Positions 42,283 to 54,699 of a stretch of 64,000 nucleotides of DNA are shown here, piece after piece. The notes under the pieces are model-generated. The model did no database searches. It was given only the letters and a program-made list of their open reading frames with translations, and was not told the origin of the DNA. Position 1 is the stretch's first letter. Every line of letters starts with the position of its first letter. The translations under genes were made by a program, and so were the position numbers. The stretch spans positions 8,866,001 through 8,930,000 of the forward strand of contig OZ316892.1 in assembly GCA_973895155.1 (NCBI GenBank), written 5' to 3'. The stretch is from Marsupella aquatica. Taxonomy: Eukaryota > Marchantiophyta.

Positions 42283-44149
42283 AAACTCTTAAATCTGGAT
42301 AATCAGCACCGTATGAATGCCACCACTCTCCTGGACTTACTTGACCTATACTAGATTGGGCTCCTCTCATGGTTACTGTTGTGTTTGGTAATTTCTTTTG
42401 CGCATCAATTGCTTGCAATTGTATGGCAGAAATGAGTGCATTAACCTCACGATCATGGTTGACCCCTTCCTTCACCTTGCGTTCGGCATATCGGGCAATG
42501 TACTCATTGAAACCTCGACATAGTTCTCCATCTCCAGCAACATCTAGGTCTTCATCAAAAAACATTTGAGGATTGATATATGCTGCAGCTAGCATAAAAT
42601 CGGTGGTAAGAGATTCTCTTCGATCCATGTACACTTTTAATATCCTTGGCTTCAAGAACTCTGTTACCAATAGACATTCCTCCATGCTTGCCTTCAAATC
42701 AGTAATCCCTCTTTTCAAACTCCAATACAACCAGGCTGACTGAGGTGAAGCACCATCAAATTCGCGAAGCATCTTCACCAACGGAAGAAAGAAGTTCACT
42801 GTAGCCTTCACATCGGCCCAAAATTTATCTTGTTGTATCCACCCTTTCAGTTCTTCTGCCTTGGCCCTTGTCATGTGCCCATTTGATTTTGCACGCACAG
42901 GAAGTCTATCACGATAAGACTCCCATTTATCATCAATGACCATTTGTTGCAAAGCTCCTCTTAGCTCCAATGCTCTTTGCGCCATGAGAAAATTTGTTGC
43001 AAATCTTGTTGCATTTGGATTTAGTAGTTTTTTGTAACTCGATTTTCTCACAAATATTGCGGAGAGCTTTTGGGACGATGAAACTGCTTTTACTATCCAT
43101 CTCAAGCGTTTAAAAATGCTTTTGAATGGATTCTGTCTACTCTCATCTAGCACTACATTCTTATGACCGCACATGTCTTCTAGCAACAAATTGAACACGT
43201 GGGCAGCACACCAACTCCAAGTGACATGTGGATATTTTTTCATGACTATCTCACAACCTGCTACACGATTTGCAGGCGCACCATCAGTTACAATTTGAAC
43301 GATGTGATCTGGACCAATGTCATCGATATATTTCAGCCACATCTCTCCAAGATATTTTCCATCTTTCCTATCAGCTTGTGCCGCATTCCAACTATCCAAG
43401 AAAAAATCACCTTTAGAAGTCAACAACATGACGTTCATCAAAGGTTCCCTACGAATGTTTTCCCATCCATTTGATGAAACAGAATAACCAAAAGGTTTTG
43501 TTTCCTTCATGATTTTGGTGATGTCTTTTGTGAGATCTTCCTTGGCTTCCTCCAACAACTTCATTCGCAAATTCCGCATAATGGGAAGAGAATATCCATT
43601 TACAATACCTTTTGAAGTCTCATGTACTGCTTCTCGAAAGTAAGGATTCTGTGAAACATTGAATGCAATACCACTTGTGTAGAAAGCTTTTGCCCAAAGC
43701 TTGTCCAAATACGCTCTATGTGAAATTTGATAAGCATCCATAATTGGGTTTGAAAGACTTCCTGCCCGAGCCATATGAGTCATATTTGATTCATTTTCCA
43801 TTTGAAAACGGTTAGACTCTCGTGTGGATGCTTGTGAATGGGAAGTTCCAATCTCTGGCCTGCGACCCCTGACATCCCGCAAGATATGGGTTCCATCCCT
43901 TCGTTTGTAGTTGATGTTTGATGGAACTTTGATGACATTGTACATTCTGTTGATTTCATCCAACTCCACATGACCATACAGGCCTAGGCATGGTGGTGCA
44001 TTCCCTTTGATGATGTTTCCCATCAAATGTGCTTTGGCTCGTGTTGCATGAAAAGTAATATATGTTTTACAAAACTTGCATTTTCGATACATACGGTTTG
44101 CATCATTAGATGTTGAAGGCGCATCACACTGTTCGAAATATTTCCACAC
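42283..44149 (-). pseudogene. Second copy of the hAT transposase, truncated at the gap
   Basis: Matches 38295-40161 with an offset of 3988 and no difference noticed over about 1.87 kb, including the NGW substitution and the missing ATG. The C-terminal ~315 residues are lost in the gap. Probably the same locus assembled twice. Confidence 0.85.
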
Positions 44150-44527
44150 CGTAGAAAATTTTGCACCATGCTCTCACGAATGATTTGCTCCATGCCTAGG
44201 GATAGTGGAACGATATCCAGATTCACCGGACTCATTGTCATCGAAAGAAATCATTGTAAAGAAAGATGTACATGCAGAATTCAAATTCTGCAGTGTACCG
44301 TCAATAAAATGACAGTGTCATCTCCTCTCCAACGCACACTGAACATACATAAATACAACAATACAAATTAAAATAAATATTTATTGTATACCAAACTTCA
44401 TATAGCATATACAATGAACCCCAAGAATAATCACATTTCACAACATTTTGAGTTCCCTAAATTTTATCATAGTATTTTCGTTGTTTTTATGTTTGGTTGT
44501 AACAAGTATAAAAGAGTAGGACACTTT

Positions 44528-44863
44528 GATGAATTACCACAATCTGAGTCGAGACTCCAAGATTACGCACCATCGTTTCCCGATCTCTCATACTTGCTTA
44601 CATCCCTACTTTGTCCTAAGTTATAGAATATCTATAACTTAACAATCACTTCTTTATAAAGCAAAAATATTTTCAGGGAAATCGTGACACACATGTGAAA
44701 TATCACAGACTCAGCCAAAGCTCCAAGCCTACGCACATGGATTTCTCTATCCTTTGAAAATTTTTTGCTTACTAAATAAATGACGTTAAGTTGTTAAGTT
44801 AATATATAGAACTCTTGTATGAATATCCCGAGCCGAGCCAAGACTCCAGACCCGCGCATACAA
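44528..44863 (-). ncRNA. Structured leader motifs F', D' and E' (second copy)
   Basis: Repeats of copies F (about 44528-44574), D (44692-44739) and E (about 44815-44863). The only difference noticed is one base missing in E', where GAAATATCCC reads GAATATCCC on the plus strand. Confidence 0.6.
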
Positions 44864-45362
44864 AAATTCATATATATTACTCCATTACAATTCACTAAGG
44901 AAAAACATTTCATTGTAAGACTCTAAAATTGAGAAGTATTATCAATCTATTCATTAAAAGTGAATTATTATTCAATTTGTGAACATTTGGGCAATAGAAA
45001 GTGTACATTTGGCTTTCAAAAAGTGTACATTTGGACAAGAAATAAAAGTGATGGCCATTAGACATACCACCATGTTCATCTTTTATAAATGAACTAGGAT
45101 GAGACTACTTCTAGTAAAGATCATTTTTTCTCCCTCAAGTTTACAATTGACTATTTAGGTGTAGAGTATTGTACTATAGTATACCTTTTGGGGTTAAAAA
45201 ATGTACATTTAGAGACCAAAAATTGTACATTTCGAGGCCTAAAAGTGAACAAAATAAAATACACTTTTAATGAATAGGGTGATTATTGCAAAACTTACCT
45301 TTAGACCTTAGTAGCTTAGAGTTTCTCGTACTAAGTTATGTGTACAATGATTGGGGGTCTCC

Positions 45363-45371
45363 CCTTTTATG
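45363..45371 (-). promoter_or_regulatory. Right TIR TATA box, second copy
   Basis: CATAAAAGG on the minus strand, identical in context to 41376-41384. This copy is linked to the intact right terminus. Confidence 0.6.
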
Positions 45372-45417
45372 GCCTCCCACGGACCTCTTTTTCCGTAGTT
45401 TTAGCCTTAATTTTTGG

Positions 45418-46120
45418 GTTGCACCTTTTTAACCCTAATTTTGGCCGTCTCGCGGCCCCTAACCCTAATCCCGGCCGCAAAGTAAATTACCGCCCGGCCC
45501 CTTTCCCCCCCCCCCGCCCCCGGCCTCCCTGGCCCCCCCCTGCCCCAGCCTTCCTCCCCTCCCCCGGCTTCCCTCCCCTCTCCCCCCGCCCCGGCCTTCC
45601 TCCTCTCCCGCCCCGGCCTTCCTCCTCTCCCCCTCCCCTCCCCACCCCCGGCTTCCCTCCTCTCCCCACCCCCGGCTTCCCTCCTCTCCCCCTCCCTCCC
45701 CTCCCCACCCCCGCCTTCCCTCCTCTCCCCCTCCCCCCCCCCCGCCCCCGGCCTTCCTCCTCTCCCCGGCCTTCCTCCCCCCGGCCCGGCCTCCCTCCCC
45801 TCCCCACCCCCGGCTTCCCTCCCCTCTCCCCCCCGCCCCGGCCACCCACCCCACGCCCCGGCCTCCCTGCCCCCCGGCCCGGTCTCCCCACCCCCGGCCA
45901 CCCTCCCCTCTCCTCCCCCCCCCGCCCCGGACCCGTTTCTCCCGTCCCTCCCCAACCCCCGGCCGGGAAGATTTTCGACCAGGCCGGGAGGGGCCGGGAG
46001 AATTTGACACCGAGCCGGGGAATATCAGAGAATATTGGACAAATAGAGGGTTTTTAGATGGACAAGTTGTCATTTGTCGTGTCGGACAAGGACACATCTT
46101 GTCCGACAGTGAAAACCGGG
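45418..46120 (-). repeat. Right terminal inverted repeat with intact terminus
   Basis: AACCCTAAT blocks and a C-rich minisatellite (about 45500-45970) are followed by G-rich CCGGGAGGGGCCGGGAG. The terminus then holds GACAAATGACA (46069-46079, minus strand) and GTCGGACAA (46099-46107, minus strand), ending CCGGG at 46120. A perfect palindrome lies within it: GTCGGACAAG..CTTGTCCGAC (46081-46107), with 10-bp arms and a 7-bp loop. Confidence 0.83.
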
Positions 46121-46128
46121 CAAATACG

Positions 46129-49093
46129 TAACAGTTCCTATCGGGTTGGAACCTTAACTCACCCGGAACCCATGTTAAAATAGTGGGTGACTCACCTGCG
46201 TTTGCGTTTTGGCACTTTAGTGAAAACTCTAATGGGCTAGAGAAATCATCAGTCACTTCTAAGCATGATTGACTATTTCACGGCCTCACCATTTTGTAAT
46301 CATTATACAGACGGCCTTCTTTCCCTTTGGCGTTAAGTGTGCAGAGTCGTCAACCCAAAACATATAAGATAATGCTTCCCTTGGAGTTAAGTGTGCAGAG
46401 TTGTCATCCCAAATGTATAAGATAATGAAGCTCTAGGTTACTAGCCTGTAACCCTCCAACCAGAAAGTGAAAAACACCTGACCTGCGGTAGTGGGGAAAG
46501 CTTTGTGAGCTTTCTTGGAGCAGAGGAGCGTTCAGGCTAGAACCCATTTATTATAGTACTAAGTTCTGTCCTGAAAAAGATTATTTAGGAGCAACACATT
46601 ATGGTAATAAAGAGGGCCTCCAAAAATGTTTACATGCCAGTAACCAAGTTTTGTGAGCTTTCTTGGAGGAGAGGAGTGTTCAGGCTAGAACCCCTGCCAA
46701 AACATGTATTATAGTACTAATTTCTGTCATGAAATATATTATTTTAGAGCAACACATTATGGGAATAGGAATAGCAAGGGCCTCCAAAAATGTTTACATG
46801 TGAGTAGCCGCCCCGGGTAATGACTACAAAAATGTAGAAATGTTGACCAGCTGAAGCCGGGAAGGTTTCCTGAGTCCAAACAGTCATTACCCCTAAGTAA
46901 TACCTGAATAGAAAAAATATTATCTGGTGAGACTTTATCATAAATAATACCTGCCCGTAAAAAGATTACCCGCTGACATTGAAAAACGATTACCCGGTGA
47001 GACTTACGTACTCTCGGATCTGATTACTCTTGTTTCGTGAGTGCAACCAGAATATAATGTAGAGCCGAGATGGGTGCACGCCAATTTGTTACCGGCTGGC
47101 TCTACGCTTGAATCAACATTGCACACCACATTGAATGTAGCGGAACTTGATTTCGAGAACTCAATCTAGTACTATGCCGGCCAGAAATTGCTAATTAAAG
47201 TTTACTGAATTTGATGAATCCCGTGTGCGCACGGTTGAAGACCATTTATCAATATAGCCGTGGACGGCTTTACTTGTGAAAGAGCTAAATTTTCAATTCA
47301 GCTACGATCAATAGGCAACTCCTCGGAAAATCTATGAAAGAAACTGTGACTTCAATCCACTTAAGATTGGAATGCGCAAGTTTGACGAACACAGCCGGGG
47401 ACAGCTTTATCAATGAAAGAGCATGGCATCGACACGACTTAGTTTCAAGTAAATCACTGCAATCAACAAGACTATAAACACTGTCCCGACCACTGTCCTG
47501 CCTTTTCAGGAAGTAGAGGGTGAGTTCGTAGTCTTGTTCATTGAAGTGTTGAACTGATAGAGAAGTTGCTGGCTCGTACGTAAGTGGAACTCTGTTCCTG
47601 GCGATGATAGCAAATCTGATTTGAATTCAGTGGAGCGCATTAAAGTTTTCTAATCCGCAGTGTGAGATGTGTACATTGAGGCGGCCAATGATGGCTCTCA
47701 CGGAATGGCAAGTAGCTAGTTTTGAATTTAATTACTCATATTCGTAGTAATAACGAGCGTAGAAGCTGTTTTTGAATCCTTAGGACAACTTGCTTGATCG
47801 ATTGAGCGCTAGTTTCTAAGAGTAGCGAGAAAAGCGGTTGTCTGAGCTCGCTATCTGAGCGTTTATAAAAAGAGGGCTATCATGGCATCAAGGATCAATA
47901 TCAAGCAGTCGGTTCATAGAATTGTTGTTTCCTCCAGTGATAAAGAGCGAAGAGCATGACAATTTGATTTAATCCTGTAAACTCCAATGCAATCGATTAC
48001 TCCTTCGGATATTGCCTTGGTGATTATGGATCAATTCAATTCGTTCGATCGAAAGAGGGAGATACAAGAATTCGTAAGCGTCCGCGATATCTACGTGAGT
48101 CTAGAAAAGCAATGATGATCAGCGCGAACTAGAACGCATGGAACACATTTTTTGCGCTATTCGTCAGGAACTTCCGTACGGTATGAATTGTCATCAAACT
48201 ATGTTGGAAGGTTCCTGAGGCTGCCCTGTCTTCCCTTGTGTGGTTCTCTCACTAATTGAGTTCGGTGCTGTAAATCATTTGAAAGAACTGTACCCTAACC
48301 GGTACATAATCACCTGTTCAAGATATGACGATTGGACGTATTACAAACTTTCAATCTTGTTTGATGCCAAGTTGGATTGCTCGTAGAGGTATGCAATCCA
48401 GGGCCGCCCGTCAATGTAAACGTTCTTGGCTCCACACACCCACAGCTTGCTTCCTTCGAGCTTCATTCAGTGATGTGCCACACAGCTAACGAGCAAGTTA
48501 TGACCTGGTCCCGATAGCGGTCTCACTATTCTGTCCTAGTCCTCTTTATACTGTTCATTTGCTCTCTACACTACTTTATACAAGTTCGTCTGGTACCTTG
48601 GACTGGCGCCGCTCCGGAAGGTGTTAGCGTCGGTAATCCTCAGCTCTCTCGCTCTTCCGCTCTCCGTTTGCTCTCTGCATTTGTCTCAGTAAGGAACTTG
48701 TCCGTCGGACAACATCAGAGAGGTGAAACAATCGGAAACTTTGATGATCGTTCCATGATTTGTCCTCCATAGAGCCGTCAGCCTTTCCTCACCTGTCCCA
48801 GTTACAGCAAATCTGCCAATCGACTCTCCTTCAGCAGCCATAGAAATATTCACTTTGGCACTCGGCTACCAGTACTGCCAGTAAGATTCTCCTCGTCTCC
48901 CTTGCAAGCTCTAACGAGAACATTTCTGGTCCCAATTCAAGAACGTGGTCATGGAGAGTCGATTGTCAGCCCTTGGAGTGCTCGGAATGTCACAGTGAAG
49001 ACACGATGTTAGAGACGGTCCAAAGTTCAGAGACACAAGTTTGGAAGGAAAGTTCATTGCTGCAGTGCGACAACTGAGTAGCGGCAGACAATA
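46129..49093. other. Intergenic, two tandem duplications, upstream of the methyltransferase gene
   Basis: No gene is supported. Direct duplications: ~48 bp at about 46327-46374 and 46380-46427 (GTTAAGTGTGCAGAGT); ~140 bp at about 46500-46640 and 46650-46800 (GTGAGCTTTCTTGGAG, TTCAGGCTAGAACCC, CAACACATTATGG, GGCCTCCAAAAATGTTTACATG). A TATA-like TATAAAAAG at 47864-47872 could be the promoter of the gene starting at 49094, via a long or spliced 5' UTR. This is weak. Confidence 0.45.
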
Positions 49094-52000
49094 ATGATGG
49101 CATTATGCCGCTACATTTACAAAGCCATCAACATCATCGCATCCGCTTGCATGGACCATCGTTTGATGATGCTTGTACTTTTCGCATTTGCATTCCAATC
49201 TTGGAATGTCTCGAGGAGGACGGAAAGTGCAGCATATCAGTTGGTGATGGCAGCAAGAAACAGGTTCGACACCACTTCGGCGACACAGCACTACTCAACA
49301 AAGCTTCTACCAATGCTAAATAACGTGAATTCTGTCACCAAGACCTCCTCCTCTGTGTTCCAAAAGGAGGTGCGGAACAGCCGTGAGATCGGGGGATCTC
49401 GAGGCTTACGGTTCCATGAGGAGACTATGGAGGAAGTGTTGCAACCTCCAGTTGAGTCGAGTAGCTCTGGATACACATTCGAGGGGATACTGGCCTCCGA
49501 CGGATCCATTTCAAGTGTGAAGCTCATGATGGAAAGAGGAGAAAGGTTTGCGGACTACGATCGCGCCAACAGCACAAGGAGACGGCAATGGCGACACAGC
49601 AAACATGTGAATGGTCATGACGTAGGCAAACAGCACCAGGGCTCCTCCAAATCGAATCATGTTTACGACAAGAAGTATCCTCCTTGTGCGGAGAAGTTGC
49701 GAGACTTGATCCCGTGCTTAAGTTCTACTGAGGGGCACATGCTTGGACGTTGTCCAAACGTCAATCGAGGACTTGGGAGCTGTGTGATCCCTGCTCCAAG
49801 ATTCTACGCCCGCCAGTTCAAGTGGCCCGCGAGCAAGAATCAGGTCATTGAGACTGTTGGCTGTGCAACAAAATTGGATCAGAGTTAGAAGCTGCATAAT
49901 TTTGAATATTAAGTTTTGCACGTTCAGAAAATGAAATTGTAGCTCCACAATTGCAGTGGATCAGATTCAGCGATTGTTCTTCGTCGATTATAAGTTACGG
50001 CGAATTCAGACAGTACAATTAAGGTTCCAGGAGAAATTATTTAACAACCGATTTGAAGCTATTCTTCTTTCAATTTAAGTTCTGGGAGTTGAGAGGGTGC
50101 GATCCATTTACGATCAGAACTTCAGTCTTGTCTTCTTCAGTTCTTCGCTCTGGGATTTCCCGTAGTGTGAAACAGTAGCGGATTTCGCAATTGACTAGAA
50201 GCATGCCATTGAGCCTTTGTACTGGGCAAAATCGTTCATGTGATGAATCCTCTCTTAGGTGCACAACTTGTGAAGGATAAGGTCGTCTGATAGTGACTTT
50301 CACACGCTTAGTTCTCTAGTTCAGTAACACTCTGGCCCTAATCGGCACTGATCGACGAAGGTTGGCTAGTTCACATGCTCGAGATAGACGATTTCTCGAG
50401 GCGCGCGGAATCCCTCTTTCCGTAGATGTCGTAGAGAAAATTTTAAAACATGGAAGAGGCGTCAAAGCAAGTGTTCCTATTTCCGAATGAGATCTGATAA
50501 GTATTGATTTATGCCTGCTGCAGGTTCGGAAGCCCAATGTTCCTAACGTACCAATTTTACTGCAACATCCAGCCTCCTGGATGAGGACGCAAGGAAGCAG
50601 CAGCGTAATTTATGTTGGGGACGGTGACCCCAGGTTCCCGAATGGCACCAGCGAATATGTCGACAACATTGCCATGGTGCGTTGCCCCTCCGATTCGTGC
50701 TCTACTCCCCTCTAACCTGGACCTCTAACGGTAATACGACCGGGAATGTTACATGATCTCTGCAAGTTTGGAATGAATGAGTTTCCGATATGTCTGTAAC
50801 AAGGATGTAAAGTTTGCACTGTCCGGGGCGATTATGCCCCGTTGAGCTCGCAACGGAGGTGGAGACAGGAAAATTTGTTTGTTTTGCAGACATTATGGTG
50901 TCGAGTACTATTGAAAGGACATTTTGTGCCAAAGTGATTTCACAGAAACGGTGGGAAAGATTGCTGATAGAGAGCCAATGATTTACGTTACAAGAACGTA
51001 CTTAAGTTCTCAAGATATGCGGATACGGCCCTCCACCAACTAATCATTCACTACGCAAGACGTCTGACATTTCCCACTGATTTGCTTTCCCTCCCTTGAA
51101 ATTCTAACCTTCGATACTGTTGGTTGTTCGGAGACTGCACATCTAACGAAATGCTCTATCTCCGTTGTTTTGTTCGATCACTTCATTCGGATGATTTCTT
51201 TTGCAATCGTTTTGTTGTCCTACTCTATATACACTGGAAATTTATGGTTTGATGCTGGGCACGATTTTGCTCCACACCACATCGGGATGGCGCTGTGCAC
51301 GAGCAATTCCACCTTCAAATTTGAATTCAATTTGATTGAACTTTGATGACAAACGTTTTGCTTGGTGCTTTCATGCTTTGCTCCAGATGATTCAGGGCTT
51401 GAAATTTGGCACGGACATAAGGTTGGTGCTGGACATAGGGTCCGGCCCTGGAAATATGGCAGCTGCGTTGGAGACCCAAGGAGTTCTTACGCTCTCCATT
51501 GCAGGAGGAGCTTCAGCTGACAATGGAGTTCAGCTAGTGATGGAGCGTGGATACCCTGCCCTGGTGCAGTCCCTCGGCAGCCTCCGTCTACCTTATCCAA
51601 GTCAAGCTTTTGACCTGATCCATTGTGCCGCTTGTGATGTACAGTGGGAAGACAACGGTATAGTTGAACCTTTTCCAATTGCATTGTGCAGTAACTTGAA
51701 CCATGCGATCTTTCGAAGTGAGTCGTGAGACAATACTCTCCCTGACCACCAAACAAAACCGATCAACATTCTGATGAAAGAGACACCTTAAACTTAAGAA
51801 GCTGGCCAAAACTACTGTTGAACTCAACTGGAAGTGTTAGCAAAGGCTCCTGAAATGTGAGTTGAAGTGTGTGGATCAAATCTAGGAGTTCGATTTTAGT
51901 GTCTCATAAACTTCCAATGAAGTAAGTTGATATCACGAGCAGTATGCCAACAGAACAATATGGCCGTTGAAAGAGGTTCAAATCCTATACCCTTCTTTGA

Positions 52001-54699
52001 GTTAATGAGGAACAACCAATTCAATGATGAGTTATGAAAGCACTCTTCTGGATCTTACAAGATGCACAACCGCTGCCCGTGAGCTCCATCAGACAAACAA
52101 CCGCAGAAGCACTCAGCTGCCGTCTAGGACCACCAATCCGATACTGCTCGTCGATCTTGCATTCGGCGACCTCCTTTTGACCAGACAGATTTGCTTGTTT
52201 TTCAGGTGGGCTGAAGCTGTTTGAGGTAGATCGTATGCTGCGAGCCGGAGGCTTCTTCGTTTGGATAGATCAGTCAAACGTGGGAGCTAATTGGAATGGT
52301 ATATGCCACACGCTATTAATAATGATTGTGTCAAAATTGAGCTGACTTAAGAGTCCTAGAGTTCGGTAGGTTTCTGGTAGGTTGCTAGGGTTCTAGCAAA
52401 TTTCTCTTTGTATGAATCTGCCTTTAACCCTGTAGTTCTACTCAGTTGTACTTGACCACGGTTTGAGCCCCTCATGCCATCACAGGGCTCCATCTACAAC
52501 CTATAGAATCCCAACGACAGCTTGTGTATGGAAATAAACTGCAACTGAAGGCTGACGCCAAAGTTTTTACTTCCAGGAATGGAAAAGCTGACACAGAACA
52601 TATGCTGGAGGAACGTTGCCAGATGGGAAGGAAAATTTGCTTTATGGCAGAAGCCCACGAACCAGACCTGCTACTTGATGCGAACGTTGCCAACACCCCC
52701 ACTGTGCAACCCTTCAATATCTCCAGATACGTCTTGGTAAGTATGTTAGTTCATCTTTTGCTCCTACAGCTAAACGACTTTCAGGGGCCTAAGAAGTCTC
52801 ACAAACAAGCGGATCTCTTTGCAGGAATGTTTCAATGCAGAGTTGCTTAGTAGGCTTCCCAGCGACGGGTGGTGCAAAGACAAACCCTTGGCCAATCCGT
52901 CTCAAAATACCACCTAGGCGATTGGAACAAACACCTGCGGCAGGTCTTGAAGCAGCAAAAGCAGAGGCATATACGGCAGACTTGAACTACTGGGTCAATA
53001 TAGTGACCTTCTATGAGGCTGACTTTGGCCCAGTCCGTGTTCGTGAGATTCGCAATGTACTTGATATGAATGCTGGATATGGCGGGTAAATCAATCTCAC
53101 TCGACTTCAGTCTACTCAGCTTCTGTTCAATACCTCAAAGTTGTCATCGCGTTGATAAAAAGTTCGCTTTTGGCTTTCGTGGGCATGAAGCTTATAGGAA
53201 CTCGATGAGACTCATCGATGATAGGAAAAACTTGCCCAGAATATCAAATAGGTTATCTACTAAGTTATCCCTGCCCTTTTCACAAAATCGAGTGCGGCTT
53301 GATAACTTTGAAGAATGATTTTTATAGCTGAATCGACTCGGATAGATCAAATCTGTCGTCGAAAACAGGGGACAGGATTTTATTTTTGAAAAATCCATGC
53401 GTGAGACCCAGTCTGATAGAAAGTACAGGTTTGCTGCAGCTGTTTCAATGAGAACTCCTCTGCAGTGGTGGGTGCTGAATGTGGTACCTATTGATCTAGC
53501 TGACCGGCTCGCTGTAATTTTCGATAGAGGACTTCTTGGATTATACCATGATTGGTATGACATCTCTCTCTCTCTCTCTGGGCATGTATCCCTAGTTACT
53601 CCTTTCGTTACAAAATAATTTGTCTTCTTGTGGCTGTCAGAGAGCCACTATGACTTCGAAGGTCATTCACTTGGTCATCCAAAGCTAGAAGTGACGTCAA
53701 TTAACTTTAAATCATGTCTTTCAAGAATGAATGTATACAAATTTACTTTCATTAAAATTGAGTAGTAGCAGTGGACGAGGTAAAGTTTCACCCTTCGAAA
53801 TGACAACTTTGGTTGTGCATGTGGAAGCAGGTGTGAATCATTGGATGTCTACCCCCGAACATTTGATATGATCCATTCATCGGGGCTCTTTTCTTCTTCT
53901 TTAAGGTCTGTCATTTTCGCTGCAACTGTCACCTGCTGTCCATTGGGATACTAGCTTTTTAATATTGGGCTTATCCATCTCCATTTCCTTCTTATGTGTT
54001 CTACGACTTAAGTTGCGAACTAATCCATTTCCTTTACATGTGTTCTACGACTTCAGTTGCGAGCTAAACAGCATCGGTTTGCATCTCACTTAGCTTCACA
54101 TGGCAGAGGTCATGAGCACTCTCTGTAGTCTCATTTGTATATGTATAATAATAATAGTAATGATTTTCTATTACAGTTCGAGATTGACATTGCACACTTA
54201 CATATCCGCATGCATTAGAGAAGAACGAACTATCAAGCTGTCGCCATCCTGTATGGACGGTCTGTCTGCACACCCCACAACCCTGTCCATCATTTGGCGA
54301 AGAAAATGTGCATTTCGACTCTAAAGATCTAATGAAAAGTTCTTGTGTTCCTCGAGGATGTAATTTGCTAACCGGGCAACAGCATTCTCTGAGGGCAACA
54401 CAATGGACAGACTCCGGGACAGGGCAAACTGAATGTCATGATATTTGACCCAACCTAAATTTGGCAGGTGCGACATCAGTGATATATTACAAGAAATGGA
54501 TCGATTACTTCGGCCAGGAGGTTTTGCCGTCATTCGAGAGCAAGAGTCTGTTCTCTTACAGGTCCAGATGATTGTGACGGCTATGCATTGGAAGGTAACG
54601 ATGTTGGACACCGACAGTGGACCCAAGGGGAAGGATAAGGTGTTGAATTGTCAGAAAATATTCTGGCAACCCCGCATGGGAAAGAATGGTAGGGGATGA
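49094..54699 (+). CDS. DUF248 family methyltransferase (PMT/QUA2-like, Golgi type II membrane protein)
   Basis: Nine exons: 49094-49843, 50524-50676, 51387-51657, 52206-52298, 52486-52736, 52841-53085, 53429-53554, 53831-53905, 54468-54699. All are GT/AG and in phase, giving 731 residues. A single N-terminal membrane anchor (about 24-38, LMMLVLFAFAFQSW) and a disordered stem lead into the family domain at YPPCAEKL..RCPN..CVIPAP..FKWPAS. The first SAM fold has VLDIGSGPGN (about 315-324), LRLPYPSQAFDLIHC and EVDRMLRAGGFFVW. The second half has WPIRLKIPPRRLE, IRNVLDMNAGYGGFAAAV, WVLNVVPID, YHDWCESLDVYPRTFDMIH and EMDRLLRPGGFAVIR. Family members methylate Golgi polysaccharides such as homogalacturonan. 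For exon 6, the acceptor at 52840 is chosen because the nearer one at 52824 leads to a stop. Confidence 0.87.

Larger units (their letters stand above)
24609..46128. mobile_element. Giant hAT-family DNA transposon with passenger genes, 8-bp TSD
   Basis: A perfect 8-bp direct repeat, CAAATACG, lies at 24609-24616 and 46121-46128; 8 bp is the hAT signature. The ends between them are inverted: CTCGGTTTGAACTTGTCGGA on the left and CCCGGTTTTCACTGTCGGAC on the right (minus strand). GTCGGACAA and then GACAAATGACA follow 26-28 bp apart at both ends. Further in, both ends carry a G-rich (left) or C-rich (right) minisatellite, an inward TATA box and an AT-rich leader with three hairpin motifs. Cargo: pseudokinase and RING genes (+) and a BED/DUF659 transposase (-). 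A copia element is nested at 24970-31666, and a 100-N gap with a repeated right half lies at 42183-42282. Without those two, the element is about 10.8 kb. Confidence 0.85.
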
